From Symsagittifera roscoffensis (lineage: Eukaryota; Xenacoelomorpha; Acoela; Convolutidae), in contig NC_087062.1 of the NCBI RefSeq assembly GCF_963678635.1, positions 54,324,473 to 54,384,472 on the forward strand: a stretch of DNA of 60,000 nt, given 5' to 3'. Position 1 is the stretch's first letter; each line of letters begins with the position of its first letter. Below, piece by piece: positions 11,501-26,500 of the stretch. A model generated the notes under the pieces. That model saw nothing but the letters and a program-made list of their open reading frames with translations, searched no databases and was not told the origin of the DNA. The position numbers were made by a program, and so were the translations under genes.

Positions 11501-14500
11501 AAATTAGGCTCTTTTTCCTTTTCCCCCCACCTGAAAATTTTTATAATTAAAATTTTTGTTCACATTGGCCGATTGTCCTGAAAATTGACATGCAGACTGA
11601 TTATGCCATGATGGCAAACATATTTGGTCTTCATAATTAACCTCGTAAAACCACTCGTTAGGCCATAAAATGGATGGTCGTGTGAGGTGGGGGGGGGGGC
11701 TCTTTTTTCTTCCCCCCCCCCCCCCCCCACCTGCAAATTTTTACATGTAAATTTGTTGACTACATTGTCCGATTGCTATGAAAATATACATACAGACTAA
11801 TAAGGCCACGACAAACATATTTGGTTTTCATACTCAACCTCGTAAAACCACTCGTTACACTAATATATTGAAGGTCGTGTGAGTTGGGGGGAAAAGGAAA
11901 AAGAGCCGGTGGGGGGTAGGAAAAAGAACCCAAAATTATAGCATGCGGGACCTGTCTTTCATAGTTGCTGTTAGTTCTTAAACAGGGGCACAACAGCGGT
12001 TCGCCGTGATGAGCTGTACAGCTCTTGTGTTGGTCCTTTCCCCCGTGGATAAATGGTCTTAATTAAAATGCATATTCTATACAGAATCAATTTTCAGATA
12101 TAATACATGCTTGGAGGAGCATTCGGATCTACTTAAGTTCCATTTTTCTGAGCCAGTAAAAAGCTATTTTGATACTTTGACATGCATTTGTTTCATTTAA
12201 GCCTACCTCTCTTAGTAGGCCGATAAAAACTTCTCTCAATCTCTCTTTAAAAGTAAAAAGGATTGATCTCTCTGTCCAGCAACATTTGATGAACTAAATT
12301 TATACACTCAAATTCATATTTCGGGATCAGCTCGGAGCTTATTATGTCATTATCCAACCAGACAAAAAGAAAGCAATAATCTATCTGATTCTGCTTCAAC
12401 CCAGCTTGAAAAGCATTCAAAGTAAATGATACCTAAATGAGAAGAACGACTGAACAAATTGAAAAGAATATTTTATGCGAAAATTTCGCGTATTTTATAG
12501 ATCTAAGTTTATTTTCCATTCCTGGTGTGGAGCCATTTTTCATAGAAATGAACTTATTGCAGGGCTATAAAGAAACAGCGCAGAGGTCATATCGAAAAAT
12601 CAAATGTAGCATTAATTCACCGGGTATTTTTCAAATTCTAATAAGACTAACGGGGTTCTTTGGACCAATCAGGGCCCTCTGGTCAATTCTGGCGACTGCG
12701 ACCCTCAATTTTGGTTCACCAACTAAATGAAAGACAGATTCCTCACAAAGCTACTAGTCCCGCATGGACAACTTCACTACTTGTGCATTAAATTATTAAA
12801 TATTTAATAGCGTATAAATTATGCATTTCAAACAACTCTTGAAATATACTGATTTAACACTTTCTCAAACCGAATTATGATGGCCATCCTGTTGCTGATG
12901 CAATTGCTAGTTTCTAACTAATTTATTAATTCAATTGCACGGTTGTAATTACGTCCATCTTTAGCAGAAATTTTTGATTTTTTTAGAGACTTCTTATAGA
13001 TCAAAAAAGAAAGTTAGAGTAGTCCCTTGAAACGTACTACCAATTTAAATACCAAGTTTTACCTCCTTGTTAAAAACTGTGACTCAATAACTTGAAAACT
13101 CTTTGAAATTATGTAACCTCTTACCTGATGTATAATACGTAAATAACAGTAATTTACTGCTTTGCATAACTTTTACCGTATACAAAGCTAATTCAAGTTA
13201 TTCGAACAAAAGGCATGAAATTTTAAATTTAAAACGCGTTTTTATCAAATTGCGTTGACACCTTTTGCTTAAAAATTTAGCAGAATTAATATGTTGCAAT
13301 TTAATTTGCGAAATTAACGCCCAAAATTTTACCCCAAAACGGATCATTTTTGACTTTTTAGTCAAACAAGACTACTCGTATCAGGGCGAAACCCTGAATG
13401 TTCCGACTGCCTTTTAAGGTTTATGGAGCAGTAATAACATTAAAAAATTAAATGTATTAAATTAAATTTTTTTTCTCTAAAATTTGAAATTTTTCAATGA
13501 CAATCATCCCCCAACACGCCATACTAAGTACAAAAGAATAGATTTCGCTCCTTGCAACAAATCAATTATGGCAAATAAGCTTCTTTCAACCAATTTGGAA
13601 CAATTTCTAAGACGGATTAACTCTCCGCTTACGCGTTAATTGCGCGAAATATATCGCGCGTTAATTGTCCCAAAATGGCAATCTTTAAACCCTTATAACT
13701 TTAGGAAAAATGATCACAGGTGAAATATCTTTTCAAATTTAAGTTCAAGACAACAATAGCTTTTGAATGATATTAAAAAAATCCGTCAAAAACGGATAGT
13801 TAAAAAGTCGAAATTTGTCTGAAGAAAAAAAAACCCACCCCCAGCACAAATATTCGGTTACTTTCGTATCGAAAGTCGGAACAATAATAACACGTATTTA
13901 TAACAGTATTGAAGGCCTAGTGTAGCCTGGGTATTCTGGGGTGGCTAGTCAATAAGCAGAAAGATCTAAAAGCAGAATAGATCTAAGAGCAAAAAAATAT
14001 TAACTTTTACAAGCTAATCGGTAAATGGTCGGTAAATTATATGAGAATTGTCAAAATTACCAAAAAAAAAACTAATATTTTATGCATAATTTGAGTAGTT
14101 AAATCAAGAGTTAAAAAAATTCAATTGAAAAAAATGAAATTATTCCTTTCATGCAAGATTTATTCATTTTCTTGGTATTTTTGACGATTCTAATAATTGT
14201 GTTATCAATTAGCCCGTATAAACCAATTAAAAATAATATTTTTCTGTTTTTCTGCTCTTGGACTCATTCTGCACTTGGACCATTCTGCTTATTGCTCCGC
14301 CTCTGTATTCTGGCATTGTGTGATTGGCATCGACTTTTGCCGGCAAACTTGAATGTCAGTTATTCCGCAAGTACAACCGCCGACTATGAGACAAAAAGGG
14401 GGCTATTCTCATGCGCGAAGGACCGAATGGGCAAAAAAAATTTGTGGGCCAAGGACGGAAGACAAAATTAGCCGAAAATCAATTTTCAAAAAGAATCAAT

Positions 14501-17500
14501 TGCCATTCAATTAAAATGAAATAAATGAAGCAATATTTTGCTTTTCTAACGAAATTCTTGAAATATAAAGTTTGTCGCAATTCGGCGGCGGTCAGTGACA
14601 ATTTGAAATTTTTGCATATTTCTTTCGTGTATATAATTGGGCAATATCAATACTCAGTCCCTAGAAACGTGCGAAGGACATTAACTTTCTTTCCAAATTT
14701 TGAATAACTGAAATCTGATTGGCTGATTTTTATTTTCACGCATTCGGTCCTTCGCGTACGAGGGATTCCACCGGACAAAAAGACACGAAAGTTTGTTATA
14801 AATCATCCTCAAAATGAGGATCAGACAGTATATTGGTATATTGTCTTGTTGAAAATATGTTTTATTTGAGAAAGCCCATTAATTGCAATTAATTGCATTA
14901 ATCAGGGGCGGATTTAGGGATTCGACCCCCTGCCGACCCAAAGGGTCCCCATTTGTACTATTTTCCAATATACATTTTTGGTGATAGACCCTAAGAACTG
15001 TCTAAAGACGCCTTTGGCGCCAATATGTACTAATTTTGAGGGGAGAGCGCGCGCTGAAAAAACGCAAATTCCAAAAAGTGCCTAAAAACGCCTTTTTTGG
15101 CCTGCATTTTCCAAATTTCGCCTGCGGCGCAGAAACTTTGGCCAAAATAGGGACAAAACAGTGCTTTGGGAGAGCTCGAAAAATCAATTTGGTCGACCAA
15201 AAAAAAGTTCGACTAAATTTTCGAAAATTTTTGAAAATCCCCCTTGAAAATCCGTCCCTGGCATTAACTGATTGATAGAAAGCCCCCATTACAACTAATT
15301 GATTTTCTTGAAAAGAACTCAACAAACTAATTTCAATTAATTTTTGAACATCCCTGTTTCCAATGCTATGAACAAAATTGGATATTGTGCGATAGCTTAG
15401 GTTATTCATGGTGCAAGAGCAAATGGTTTTGGAACTATTATTTACCCTGCATGACAAATTTTATAGTAAACAAGTTGTTTACATATTATTTATTTGAAAA
15501 AACTTTCAGAGCACTAAGATGCCATTTTCCGTTTTTTTTCAAGGCTCGTGTTGGTCTATATAATATTTTGGGAGAGCTGGAGAAATCTTTTTTGAAAGAC
15601 CTAAAAAGGTCGTTGAAATTTGAAAATGCTTTTTTGACAATAGCATCCCCCAATTGAGAAAATTTTAGACCCGTCCTTGGTTTTTGTGGTAATTTAGCAA
15701 CAAATACTTGATAGAATCTCTCACGTTGACGCATCTTTTGGATCTTTTTACTAATTCCGCCCAAATTTCTTAATTTTGCCATTTAGTAATGTTCAATGTA
15801 AAAATACTTAAAAACACTGATAGCACTGGTTGATTTGCATAATACAAATTCGTTACTAATCTTAAGCCGACTTCAAACAAGGGCGAATTTGGAGCCGATA
15901 CAATGGTGGTCATTTTTTCCCTGGAGTTGTTTTATTTCTAATCTGGGCAAGACTATAGGGCGTATTTGAAACAATTTTGAGTAGTTGAATCAAATTAACA
16001 TCCTCCTCCCTTATCTCTCCCCCTCCCCCCCCCCCCCTCCCAAACTCCCTCCCTCCCTCCCTCCATCCATCCATCCATCCATCCATCCATCCATCCATCC
16101 ATCCATCCATCCATCCATCCATCCATCCATCCATCGATCCATCCATCCATCCATCCATCCATCCATCCATCCATCCCTCCCTCCCTCCCTCCCTCCCCAA
16201 ATAGACCAAGTTATGGTCCTCCACCCCAGCGTTCATTTTAATTTATATCTACTTAGCGCTGCATGTAAAATGCTCTATTCTGATTTGCTGAAAATTCGAA
16301 CTCACAACCAAGTTAACATCTCCTCCTTCCCATACGGATTGGGGGGATATTAACTTGGTCTGCGTAGTTTACCAAACATTCTTCATTAAAGGCCATTTCG
16401 GCTTATTTATTATTTGATTTAAAATTGTGAACAAAACATTTTGAGATGGTACTATTATTTGATTGAGTTACTCAAGCCAATCAGATAAAAGCAAAATAGT
16501 TTCAGCTCAAGATAATGAAATACTGTTTTTTGGACGGAATACGTAAAAAGACCTCATATTTTAACTAAACGTATCGAAAAATGAACAAGGATAGCCGGTT
16601 AGTGCAAGTTGCCCAGAATATTCCGACCATAGTCTAGAAAAATACAATTTTTTAAAAAAAATTAGTTGTGTTTTTTTCTGCCCGGTGTGATAAAAGGATC
16701 TGAATTAAAAAACTAAAACAAAGAAATCTTTGAGAGTCATAGTTAAATAAGCAAAATTGGACAACAGTTCTGAAAATTTAGACTTGGTAATTTTAAGTAA
16801 ATTCGACTAATAGCAAATTCGCTGTGTATTTGACAAAATCACCTTGCGTTTATAGAGGTTTAGAATTGTACGCTACGATAGTTTAATGATCCAGTTGAAA
16901 ACTGTTATCCGCAGGTGAACGAACTTGGAAAATCAATATTTTGAGAAAAATCAGGTTTTAACCTCTTTATCGATACTTTCCGAAAAACCGGCATTTAGGT
17001 CTTGATGTACAAGTAACAACAGCTTCTCCCTCTCCAATGATATTTATAGCTTTCATAGAGCACGAGCATGAAATCGGCTCACTAGGAGATGCCAACTTAT
17101 TGAGATCTCGGTAAATCCACCTGTTGCCCATGGATTAAGAAAGGCTAAAAAAATTCTAGACACAGCTAGAGGAACTCAAAAATTTTAAAGCCGGTCATCT
17201 TAATGGTTCTATTTAGGAACACATACAACCTTAGTAGACTAGGCGATAAAAACTTCCAGGTATTCAGCGCTAACAAATACCTTAAGAAAATAGTCCTCAA
17301 CCCGGACTTTCGGAAGTCGTTTATCGGCTCCCGCTGAACACAGAGGGTCAAACTTTTTGGATATGATAGATAATGGCAAGATAATCGTATGCCAAGAACT
17401 GAACCTGACGATTGGATTGGAAGTTATTAGTGTTTGAGAAGAATACCCCTGAGACCAGAAGCGGGCAATTGACGCAAAATAATGAGCGAGTGCATATTGA

Positions 17501-20500
17501 ATTTAAGGCGGCAAAAGACAAAAGAAGCCTACCCCTAAAAGAAAGTAAAGTGACCCAAACCCCTCCGACGACCCCTTCCGGTGTTAAAAGCCATCCCACA
17601 GGATTAGTGACAACGGACTAAAAAAATGGGACAAATTGGGTAGTAATGGAATATGAACTAAACTTGGTGCGTAGGATCCCTATGGGTTTATGAACTCGCA
17701 TTTGGAAGATTAACCCCGGGTGACCTATAAATGAACTTAAAGCGTTTATGACCAAAATTGCAAAAAAAAACCCGAGATTAACACCGGAAAATGGCGTAAT
17801 TCCCAGCCCCAACCCTTTAAAATCGGAAACGGTGACCTTACTAATTAGAGGTTAGCCTGACTATTGGGAAATCAATCAGAACGTAAAGGGATTTAGCTTT
17901 TATATTGCGTTCAAGTAGTCTATTGAGTTTAAGTGAAAGTAGGTAAACATTGGGTTGAGCGTTGCTACGATGGCTGAGCTATTATAAGAAAGACAATTAG
18001 ACCAAAGCAAACAGTCCCAGAAAAAATGGGTATTAAGTGAGTGAGTGTGTCAAGGAAATAACTGCTCATAAACAGTATGATTGTACGGAATATTCATTTA
18101 GCTCCCTAGGTAGATTTTTGGTGCAATTAGACCCGTAGCGCTCGCTACCGAATGAAATACGCTCTTCAAAAAGCTGGAGGTTAGGGACTGAAAAAGAGTA
18201 TGGGTGGGAATTTTAGAAGCTTGAAATGCTGGAAATGACCGACCTTTAGACCTAGGAGCGCGGAGCGCTAATGTGATAATTAAATTAAATCCTTGGGAAG
18301 TTGTTTAAGTAAACATTACTTTAGGTTTAGAGGTGAAATCGGACATGCCATTTGTACAACGTAGTAAGGGATATCTATGGTGAACTTAGCATTCATAACT
18401 AGCGCCGCCAGGGACAAACTCTCAATAGATTCTTTGGAGAAACAGTATGTAGTTGTTTCTCATAGTTAGGCAGAGAAAACTTGCGCTGTGAGAGCGAAGG
18501 GTTAGTTCTCATAGTTAGTTAGAGAATAACTTGCCACTTGTGAGGGTAGTTTTTCTCCCAAGCAAACGTGAATACGTTGAGTTAGTGAATTCTCAAGAGT
18601 GAGAGATAGTGAGGTAAAAAAATAGCTAGTGTTAACGGGAATTTCAATTGCAACCTGGCAATTGTGTTGACTGATCGCGTACCTTTTCCTTTTGATTCGA
18701 TTACTAAGTTATAATATGGCCACTTTGCAGCCCTCTGTATCTGGATTTATATTCATCTGATCCAACTTAACCCTTTCGGGATTGTGAGTGGTACTGAATC
18801 TCGGTCAACCCGCTGAATTTAGTACCCAAGGAACTACTTTGCGGTGTCATTAAGAGAGCGAAAAAAATATAGCAAGAGAACAAACCTAAGGAAGCAATTC
18901 CTCAAAACTATATAAAAAATGACTTAAAACAAAAAAAAACAACATGCAACAACTTTTTGAGTTTTTGAAACTTTTAACTCCCAAATGGCGCTAAACACAA
19001 TCTTCATTTGATTAAAACTAAGTTTTCACGGCCTACCGTAAGCAACAGGAAGCTATTTTTTGGAAAGTTTTAACGTCGTTCGAATTGCAAATGAAAAGAC
19101 TTTATGATACATAACTCAACCCGTTCCCATGATTATTTGTGGTACCTGATTTTGCGTTGAAAACAACACATAGCCAAAAAATTAGATGGCCTTAAGCTCT
19201 TTGAACTTGTAGAACAATATATGTTTTTTGGTTAAAATTAACCCAATTTGAGAAAACTGGATCAATAGATAAAACTTTTATTTCGCTGCGAAATCTGATA
19301 ATTAATTTCCGTTTTCGAAATCAGAAGTCAATCACGTTTTTCGTGGCCTTCACAATTTTGCTGTTCGATAGAGGAGCTCGCCCTCCTTTTAACAATAGAA
19401 TAGCACTGAGCTTTAAGAGAAATCACAAACCGTGAAAACTGAAATTGAGCGGGAACAAATTTTAAGACCTTTTCCTGAAAAAAAATCAGCAAGTTCTATA
19501 TAAGAGTACTCGCTACGTTCATTACTCTTAAAAAGAAAGAAGAACTAAAACACCCGAATACAAAGTTTCTCCCCATTTTTCAAGTGGTCGGAACAAAAAT
19601 TATACGTAATGAAATGCATACGTAACGGTACGCCACCCCCTTTGCTAATATGTGGTCATAAAATCACTTTTTATCAAAACTTTGCCCGAATCTCAGAAAG
19701 TTTTGCCAAATATGGTCGTTATGGGGTCTCAGCAGAGCTCAAAAACTTGAATCGCCGACAAAAGTTTCCATCTATATTCCAGCTCTCGTCGACACTAACT
19801 TGGTTCAGCAGACTAATCTAAATGATGATAAATTGCGGGCTGCGTGATACCTGAGCGTCCTGTAGGTTGGGGTCTGCTCCGTGTTGCACTAGGAGTGAGA
19901 TGCAGTTGTTGAATCCCTTCTGGGCCGCATACTGCAGTGGAGTCCTGCCGAGGTGGTCGCTGCAGTTCACATCCACACTCTGCTGCTGGCCCACCACCAA
20001 CAGCTCACACATGCGCAGCGAGCCACCATAGCAAGCCCTTAATAGTATAGATATGCTTTCTTCAATGGCATGCCCCTGATCAAGTTTACATCTTCCCCTC
20101 TAAATAGATTAAGTTAAGAGCCTCGACGTCGACACCTTTATTTAATTTGGATTACATACAACTGCTTAGTACTGCGAGAAAAAACTCAATTCTGATTGGC
20201 TGAAAATTCCAAATTGGAGCCAACTTCTAACCAATCACCTAGAACGCTTTAGGGTGAGGATGTTAGCTTGATCCCATGTTACTTGCAATAACTATTACAA
20301 TTGTAGTCTGCACGGCAACATCCCTACAGCCAAAGAGACAGTGGTTTATTTGTCAAAGAAGCAATTGCCAATTGGCTGCATCTGAAGTTGTTATAATAAC
20401 AGGTCGTGTCTGGCCTTGGCGTTTAAACATTCCGTTGGAACAGATACGTTCATTTTTTGATGTTTTACTTTTAACTGTTTCATTTATTTGCTTATTTATA

Positions 20501-23500
20501 TGTTTTAGTAATTTAATTAGTTTTAGTTGTAACAAAGGAACAATTCATCGTAGAGCACCCAAAGAGTAACGGCTCATCAAACGTGAGAATCACAGAGTTG
20601 ATCTACCAATGCCATGGAAAGACTGAAGTACTGTATTCCGTTAAGCTATTATTGCGAATTTAAAAAAAATCGGTAAACTTAGTAATCCAGAAGAACGATA
20701 CTACCCTCAAATACCAAAAAAAAGACGATGGAAAAAAGAAGAAAATCTACCGAAAAGATGGAATACAATTCCACAAAAACCGAGACGAAACGATTCAATG
20801 CAATGAGAAGGGAGGCAGCCGACAAGAAACTCCAGTCAATGCTGTACTTCATTCTTTGTTATGAAAGCATACGTATCTTCAGCCAAAAATTGCCAAAATA
20901 AAAGTGCTCAAAACTCCGCTTGAAAGTTTCTGAATACACCTTGCAACCACCATTGTCAGAAATACAATTATCACGTTTGAAAGACAAAAACTCCTATAAA
21001 GAAAACAGAGGCATAGAAAATGAGCAGTTCCGGGGAGCTTTGGTCAAAATGGCCGAGTAATGTGATATATCCGCTGACAAGAAGAAGGGATAAACGACAA
21101 ATTCATAAAAATTTTGCTTAACTGCGACATCGAATGTAATCTTTTAACAGGAATACTACCTCCGGTGAAATCCTTAAATGTGGCATCCATAGATCCAAAA
21201 ACATCACCAATCATCAAGATGACAAAAACGTTTCTTTACTTTTGAATCTAGTGGATCCTCTGTAAATATTAAACAATTTACCGAGCCGAAGCTTCGCTTC
21301 GCAAACAATAGCGAGAAAACGACGAAAACGCAAATCTATTTTACTAATTCGAGAAACTAGTCTCGAATTAGTAAAAATTTTGCTATTTGTCGGTTTTGAA
21401 CCGGTGGCCTCCAGACTGGGAGTCTCAAGCCCTTCCCTTTCATAGGCAGCCGCTTAACAATAGTCAACACAGAGTCGAAGCTGCGCTCCGCAAACACTAG
21501 CAAGAACACGACGAAACGCAGCCCATGCCTGGGGAAACGAACATTATAATTAGCCTAATAATCCAAGTAAAATTCCACAAATTTTATCAAAAAAATTCGA
21601 ACCCAGAATACTTTTATGTAAACGAACTTAAAAATTTACCAAAAAATCAAGTTTTAACACAGAGGCGAAGCTGGGCTTCACAAACACTTGCAAAAAAACG
21701 ACAAAAAAGCAGCTTTATGAAGTGAAACAAGAAAAAATAGAAACATGCCTCGATTAAATAAAACTTTGCTACGTATCTGATTCGAACCTGCAGCATCGAG
21801 ATTTGGAGTTTCACGCCCTGCCGCCTCGGCTATGAGCACTTAACAACCCACAAACACAAGCCACGAATAAAGCAGCTACATATGCTAATAAATTGCCAAT
21901 GCTATGCAGTAAATAGGCAACAAATACAAATAGACACAATTTGGCATGTTTAAGATTGTAATATAACAAACTGAATGCATCCACGCTAACTTTGCAATAT
22001 AATATAATAAATATTTGGAACTAATATTTGCGACTTACGTTAGAAAAAAAGAATAGTCGTTCCATTAACACTACCCCACTAAAGATCGCGGGTGTAATTA
22101 TAAGAATGGGATATACTTCACAACTGTTCTGCTTTCTGAGGTATCCCTTGGCAGATTTCGTTTGAAATCTTAAGGTTTCCCTCTCAAACCTACACTAATC
22201 GAAATTTTCTGAAAATGGTGTATATAATTGGTTTGAAAACAATTCATCATGATTATTATTAATAATCTGGTACCATAAAAATTACACTAGTAAGAGATTA
22301 ATGGATGTTATTGAACAAAAAGTAAGATCATAAAATTTACGAGGTGCCTGGGTAACCATAGGTCAACTGACTGTACTTCTGCAAGAAGTTGTATCATAGA
22401 CAATTGCGGGGAAAAACATCACTCTAATTTACACAGGAATCAGGATAAAACTGCGCAGCGGCATACTCAGAAATCCAACAATATCAATTTGGAAAACCAA
22501 GTGAATGCGAAATCCGGTTTGAAAAACCAACTTCAATTTATGCCCATAACTTTATTCAACAACAACAAAGCGGTTCCTTGCTAAATAAAATTCTTGACAA
22601 GTGCAGTAGCTGTTCTTACGTCCTGAAATGCACAGCTGATACCTTACAGTGTAAGACCAGTCGAACAGTTGAATTAAGCATTCGTGGTGCTTTCAGTGAG
22701 GACACTGTTTCGTCAAATCTGGTTCAATTACACATTGGGCCTTTCAACTCTACTTCTGCTACGTTTATCTAAAAACAGTCTACTCGGTGGAAACGTTCAA
22801 CTTCGATTTGATAGATGTCGCAAGACTGAACAACATAAGTTCCCGGTATGACCATCTACGACACATAGCGTTTCCTAATTCCGTCGACAATTCGGTACAC
22901 ATTCTACTCGGCGTCCACGCTTTCTGGCATATCGCAGAGAGGGAACATTTGAAGGGCCCTAACGACAGTCCGTATGGAGTGAGCAACTTACTGGGATGGA
23001 CGATAACTGACCCGCTTCACCAAAAGTCTTAAGATGAGTAGTGCAACTATCATCTAACCAAATTCAAAGACATATAGCAACACGAGGACGCTTCCTTAAA
23101 TGAAATTGTTGAAAAATTTTAGAAACTCGAAGAATCCTGCACAACTTCGAACGTAACTAAAGGACCATTTTCAAGCAAACATACTAAGCGATTAGAAAAT
23201 TATGAAACAAAGCATTCAACATGACGGAACTCGCACCGATTCAATTTGCTTTGGAAGAACAACATAACGATGACAAACAACTACGTTGTTGCTAAAACTC
23301 TTCTCTACAAGCAATCACAACAAGCTACTTTCCCTGACACTATTAAACATTTAACTAATAATGAAGCCTTGGACAACAAAGATGCTTTACTGCCATACTC
23401 ATCACTTATGGATGATAATCTTATTCCTGCGCAAGGACGACTGAGACATTCACGAATGCCAGGTGCAACTAAGTACCCCATTGTTCTGCATGTGAAGGAA

Positions 23501-26500
23501 CCTTCAATTCAACTTATGATCAAAAAAGCGTATCATAAATGCATGCACCTCGGCACCGAATTTGTACGACATTACTTGCAACAAAGCTTCATAATTTTGG
23601 GTCTAAGAAAAGCCTAGAGACACATTCGCCGCCACTGTTTTTTGTGCCGCCGCTTTCAAGGGTGATCTACCTGGACAGCGCTTCGATGAACCGGAAACTA
23701 ATCCATATCCCTTCAAGAACGTTGGACTTGACTACATCGGTCCATTCTATGTTGGTGAAAAAGATATAACAGAAAAAACTACATTTGTCTCTTCATTTGT
23801 TTAACAACGCGTGCAATCCATCTGGAAACTACCGATAATTTAACAACTGAAAATTGCTTTACAGCAAATCGTAGATCCATGGCGCGACTTGGGTCTCCTA
23901 AACTTTTTCTTTCGGATAACGCAGCACACTTTGTCGCCGCACGTTAACAAATCATGAAACAACCTTTAAATATCAACGAAGACGAAATTGCAGACAAGCT
24001 TCAGCTGAAGTCAGTCGACTGGCGTCTTAACCCACCATCTGCTCCTCATTTTGGTGGGGTGTGGGAACGTCTTGTTTTGATCATCAAACGAGTCTTTCTA
24101 TTGAATCTAGGATCGGACAGACTTTCCAGGGATCTTTTTTCAACTATTGTAGTAGAATGCGAAGGCCTCATCAACTCAAGACCACTGATCCATGTAAGTT
24201 GCACCATAATGACATATTACCAATTACTCACTTCCTACTTGGGAGCCCATTCATTTATGCTCCCGCAGCTTCATTCTGCGACCAATCAAATTCCAACAAA
24301 TTAAGCAGCAAATCCTGGAAGCTAACCAAGGACCGACTAGACAGCTTCTGGAAGCGATTAAAGAAAGAATACGCTCCAACACTGATCAAACGAACCAAGT
24401 GGAACCAAAAAGAGTAAAACATAGAAAAACAGGACCTCGTATGGATTCTCGAAGTCTTTACTCCACGAGGCATATGGCTCCTGGGTAAGGTTGTTGAAAC
24501 GTTTACCAGTCCTGTTGGCATTGCGCGCTCATGCGTAAGCAAAAACGCGTTAGGAACACTTATGGGGACCGCGGTGAAATTACTTTAGCTTTAGTAGAAC
24601 CAAAACCAGATTTTTAGACCGCACTAGCAATTTTAATACGAAGCCCTAACCCCTCTGGTCTCGGTAACTATTGCCCCTCCCCGAGGATATTCATGATGTG
24701 AATAATCTTTAACGTGAATTACTGGAAAAAGCGGTGAAATCCAGTGCATAATTAATAAATTATTGGAGTGCTATTAAAATTTTGGATGATATAGCAATTG
24801 ACTTCTGACAAGTTAACGAAGTTAATTCAAGACACATATGAACAGAGTCTTAAATAGATAATAAATATTTTCAAATTTTGAGACAATCAGTACTAATCTA
24901 ATGATATTGTCAACTCTTTCGTTCTTATCATCTACCAATGCGGTCTTTATTTGAGAGGGCTAGAATATTTAATTGGAATTTAAAGAAAAATCTGGCTATT
25001 TTGTGCCGCTTATTACCAATGCAGAGGGTATCTGCCCTCCCTGTCTTGGTGTTTGAGTTTGGCCCCGTGTTTGATCAGCAGCTGGGCAATGGCCACGTGA
25101 CCCAACTCAGCCGCCCTGGCTAGAGGAGTGAGCTTCATGTTGTCAGCTGTCATCTTACAGCCCACCTGAAACAGTATTCAGCTAATTGAAGGCATGGAAA
25201 CCAAAATTGCGTGTATATGAAGAGAATTATTCATTCAATCATTTTTCAGAAGCCTTTTCACGTGACATTAACTCGGTGAACCAAAATTTTCGTGTCTCGA
25301 TAAAACACAAGTGGCCCAGCTAAAGCTGGAGGTACGTTTTTGATATAAAATAATATTGCTATACTGATGCGTCACGAAAAATGTGATTTCAAAATTGGAC
25401 TTTGCCCAAAAACGTATTTGTTTCTCTACTAAAATAAGTGAGAAGAGTAAAAAGTTTTGAGATAATCAATTTTCTCAAGAAGATAACTTTTCTCACATAA
25501 AAATTAAGGAATTGCCCTTTCAGCAGTAACCACTATCGCAACCGGTTCTTTCAATTAAAATTTTTATATCAGATTTGATTGTGTAAATTAAAAAAAAAAC
25601 TCAAAAAGCTTCTAAAAAACGGTGAAAGATCCAAGAAACGGTCAAAAAGATTTCCAAAATCCATCACTTTTTCTGCAAAAATCAGGTTGAGGCCGCTTAA
25701 GAAGAGAAGATTCCTAAAAACCGGATTCCTAAAAACCGGATTTCTCGATTGAAGGCAACCTGAAAATTGGCACGGTAGTTTTCGCGTAATGTAAAAAAAG
25801 TTTCCAAAAAACTGTCAAAGTTTCAAAACTTCGACTTAGCGGAAGGTCATTACTGTTTTCTTAAAGGCTTTCAACAACATAATTTTTCGATTAAACCTTA
25901 TGATATCAGATTTGGTGGAATAGTTAGCGAAAACGCTCACAAAATCAATACTTGGACTTTTCCCAGAGCCATAACTTTTGGAGTCAGAAAAGTTAAGTAA
26001 TATTCGCAAAAGAAAATGAGCTTCGCACAACCTGTTCTTTCAACCGAACTAAAAATTAAATGCCATTTTCGAGACTTGAAGTCGATCACGTTTTTCGTGA
26101 CCTTTTAACTTTTGCTGTTTGATAGTGCATTTTACCTTTCTTTTAACAAAGCAAATGAACTGATTTCAAAAAGAAATCGAAGTCTCGAAAAAAGTAAATT
26201 TGAGCCTGAACAAATTTTGAGACTCTTACAGAAAAAAATCATCACGACCTTTGTAAGAGTCTGAACTATGATTATCGGTTCTTAATTAGAGAAAACTGAG
26301 TCAATAGATAATTTTTTTATTCCCCTGAGAATTTTGAAAACTTACATTTCTTTACAAAACAAAACTTCAATCACGCTTTTTCCCGCAATTTCAACTTTCC
26401 TAATTGGAGAGCTTCAACTAACCTCCTTTTAGCGAATGAGTTTGAATTGAACTTAAGAACATGCACAAGTCGAACCAGGAAAGTTCAAACTCGAGTGTCA

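Noticed and set aside
12437-12730. A 97-codon plus-strand open frame
   Set aside because: No recognised motif, no splice-site context and ordinary AT-rich codon use; length is within chance for 60 kb.
15910-16353. Open frames rich in WMDG and HPSI repeats on both strands
   Set aside because: They are translations of the (CCAT)n microsatellite and change with its length.
16890-18815. rDNA-like words: taatgatcc...ccgcaggt near 16891 (18S 3' end, inverted) and acccgctgaattta near 18808 (28S 5' end, direct)
   Set aside because: The two words are in opposite orientations, matches stop after about 12 bases, and no 5.8S or other conserved rRNA block is present.
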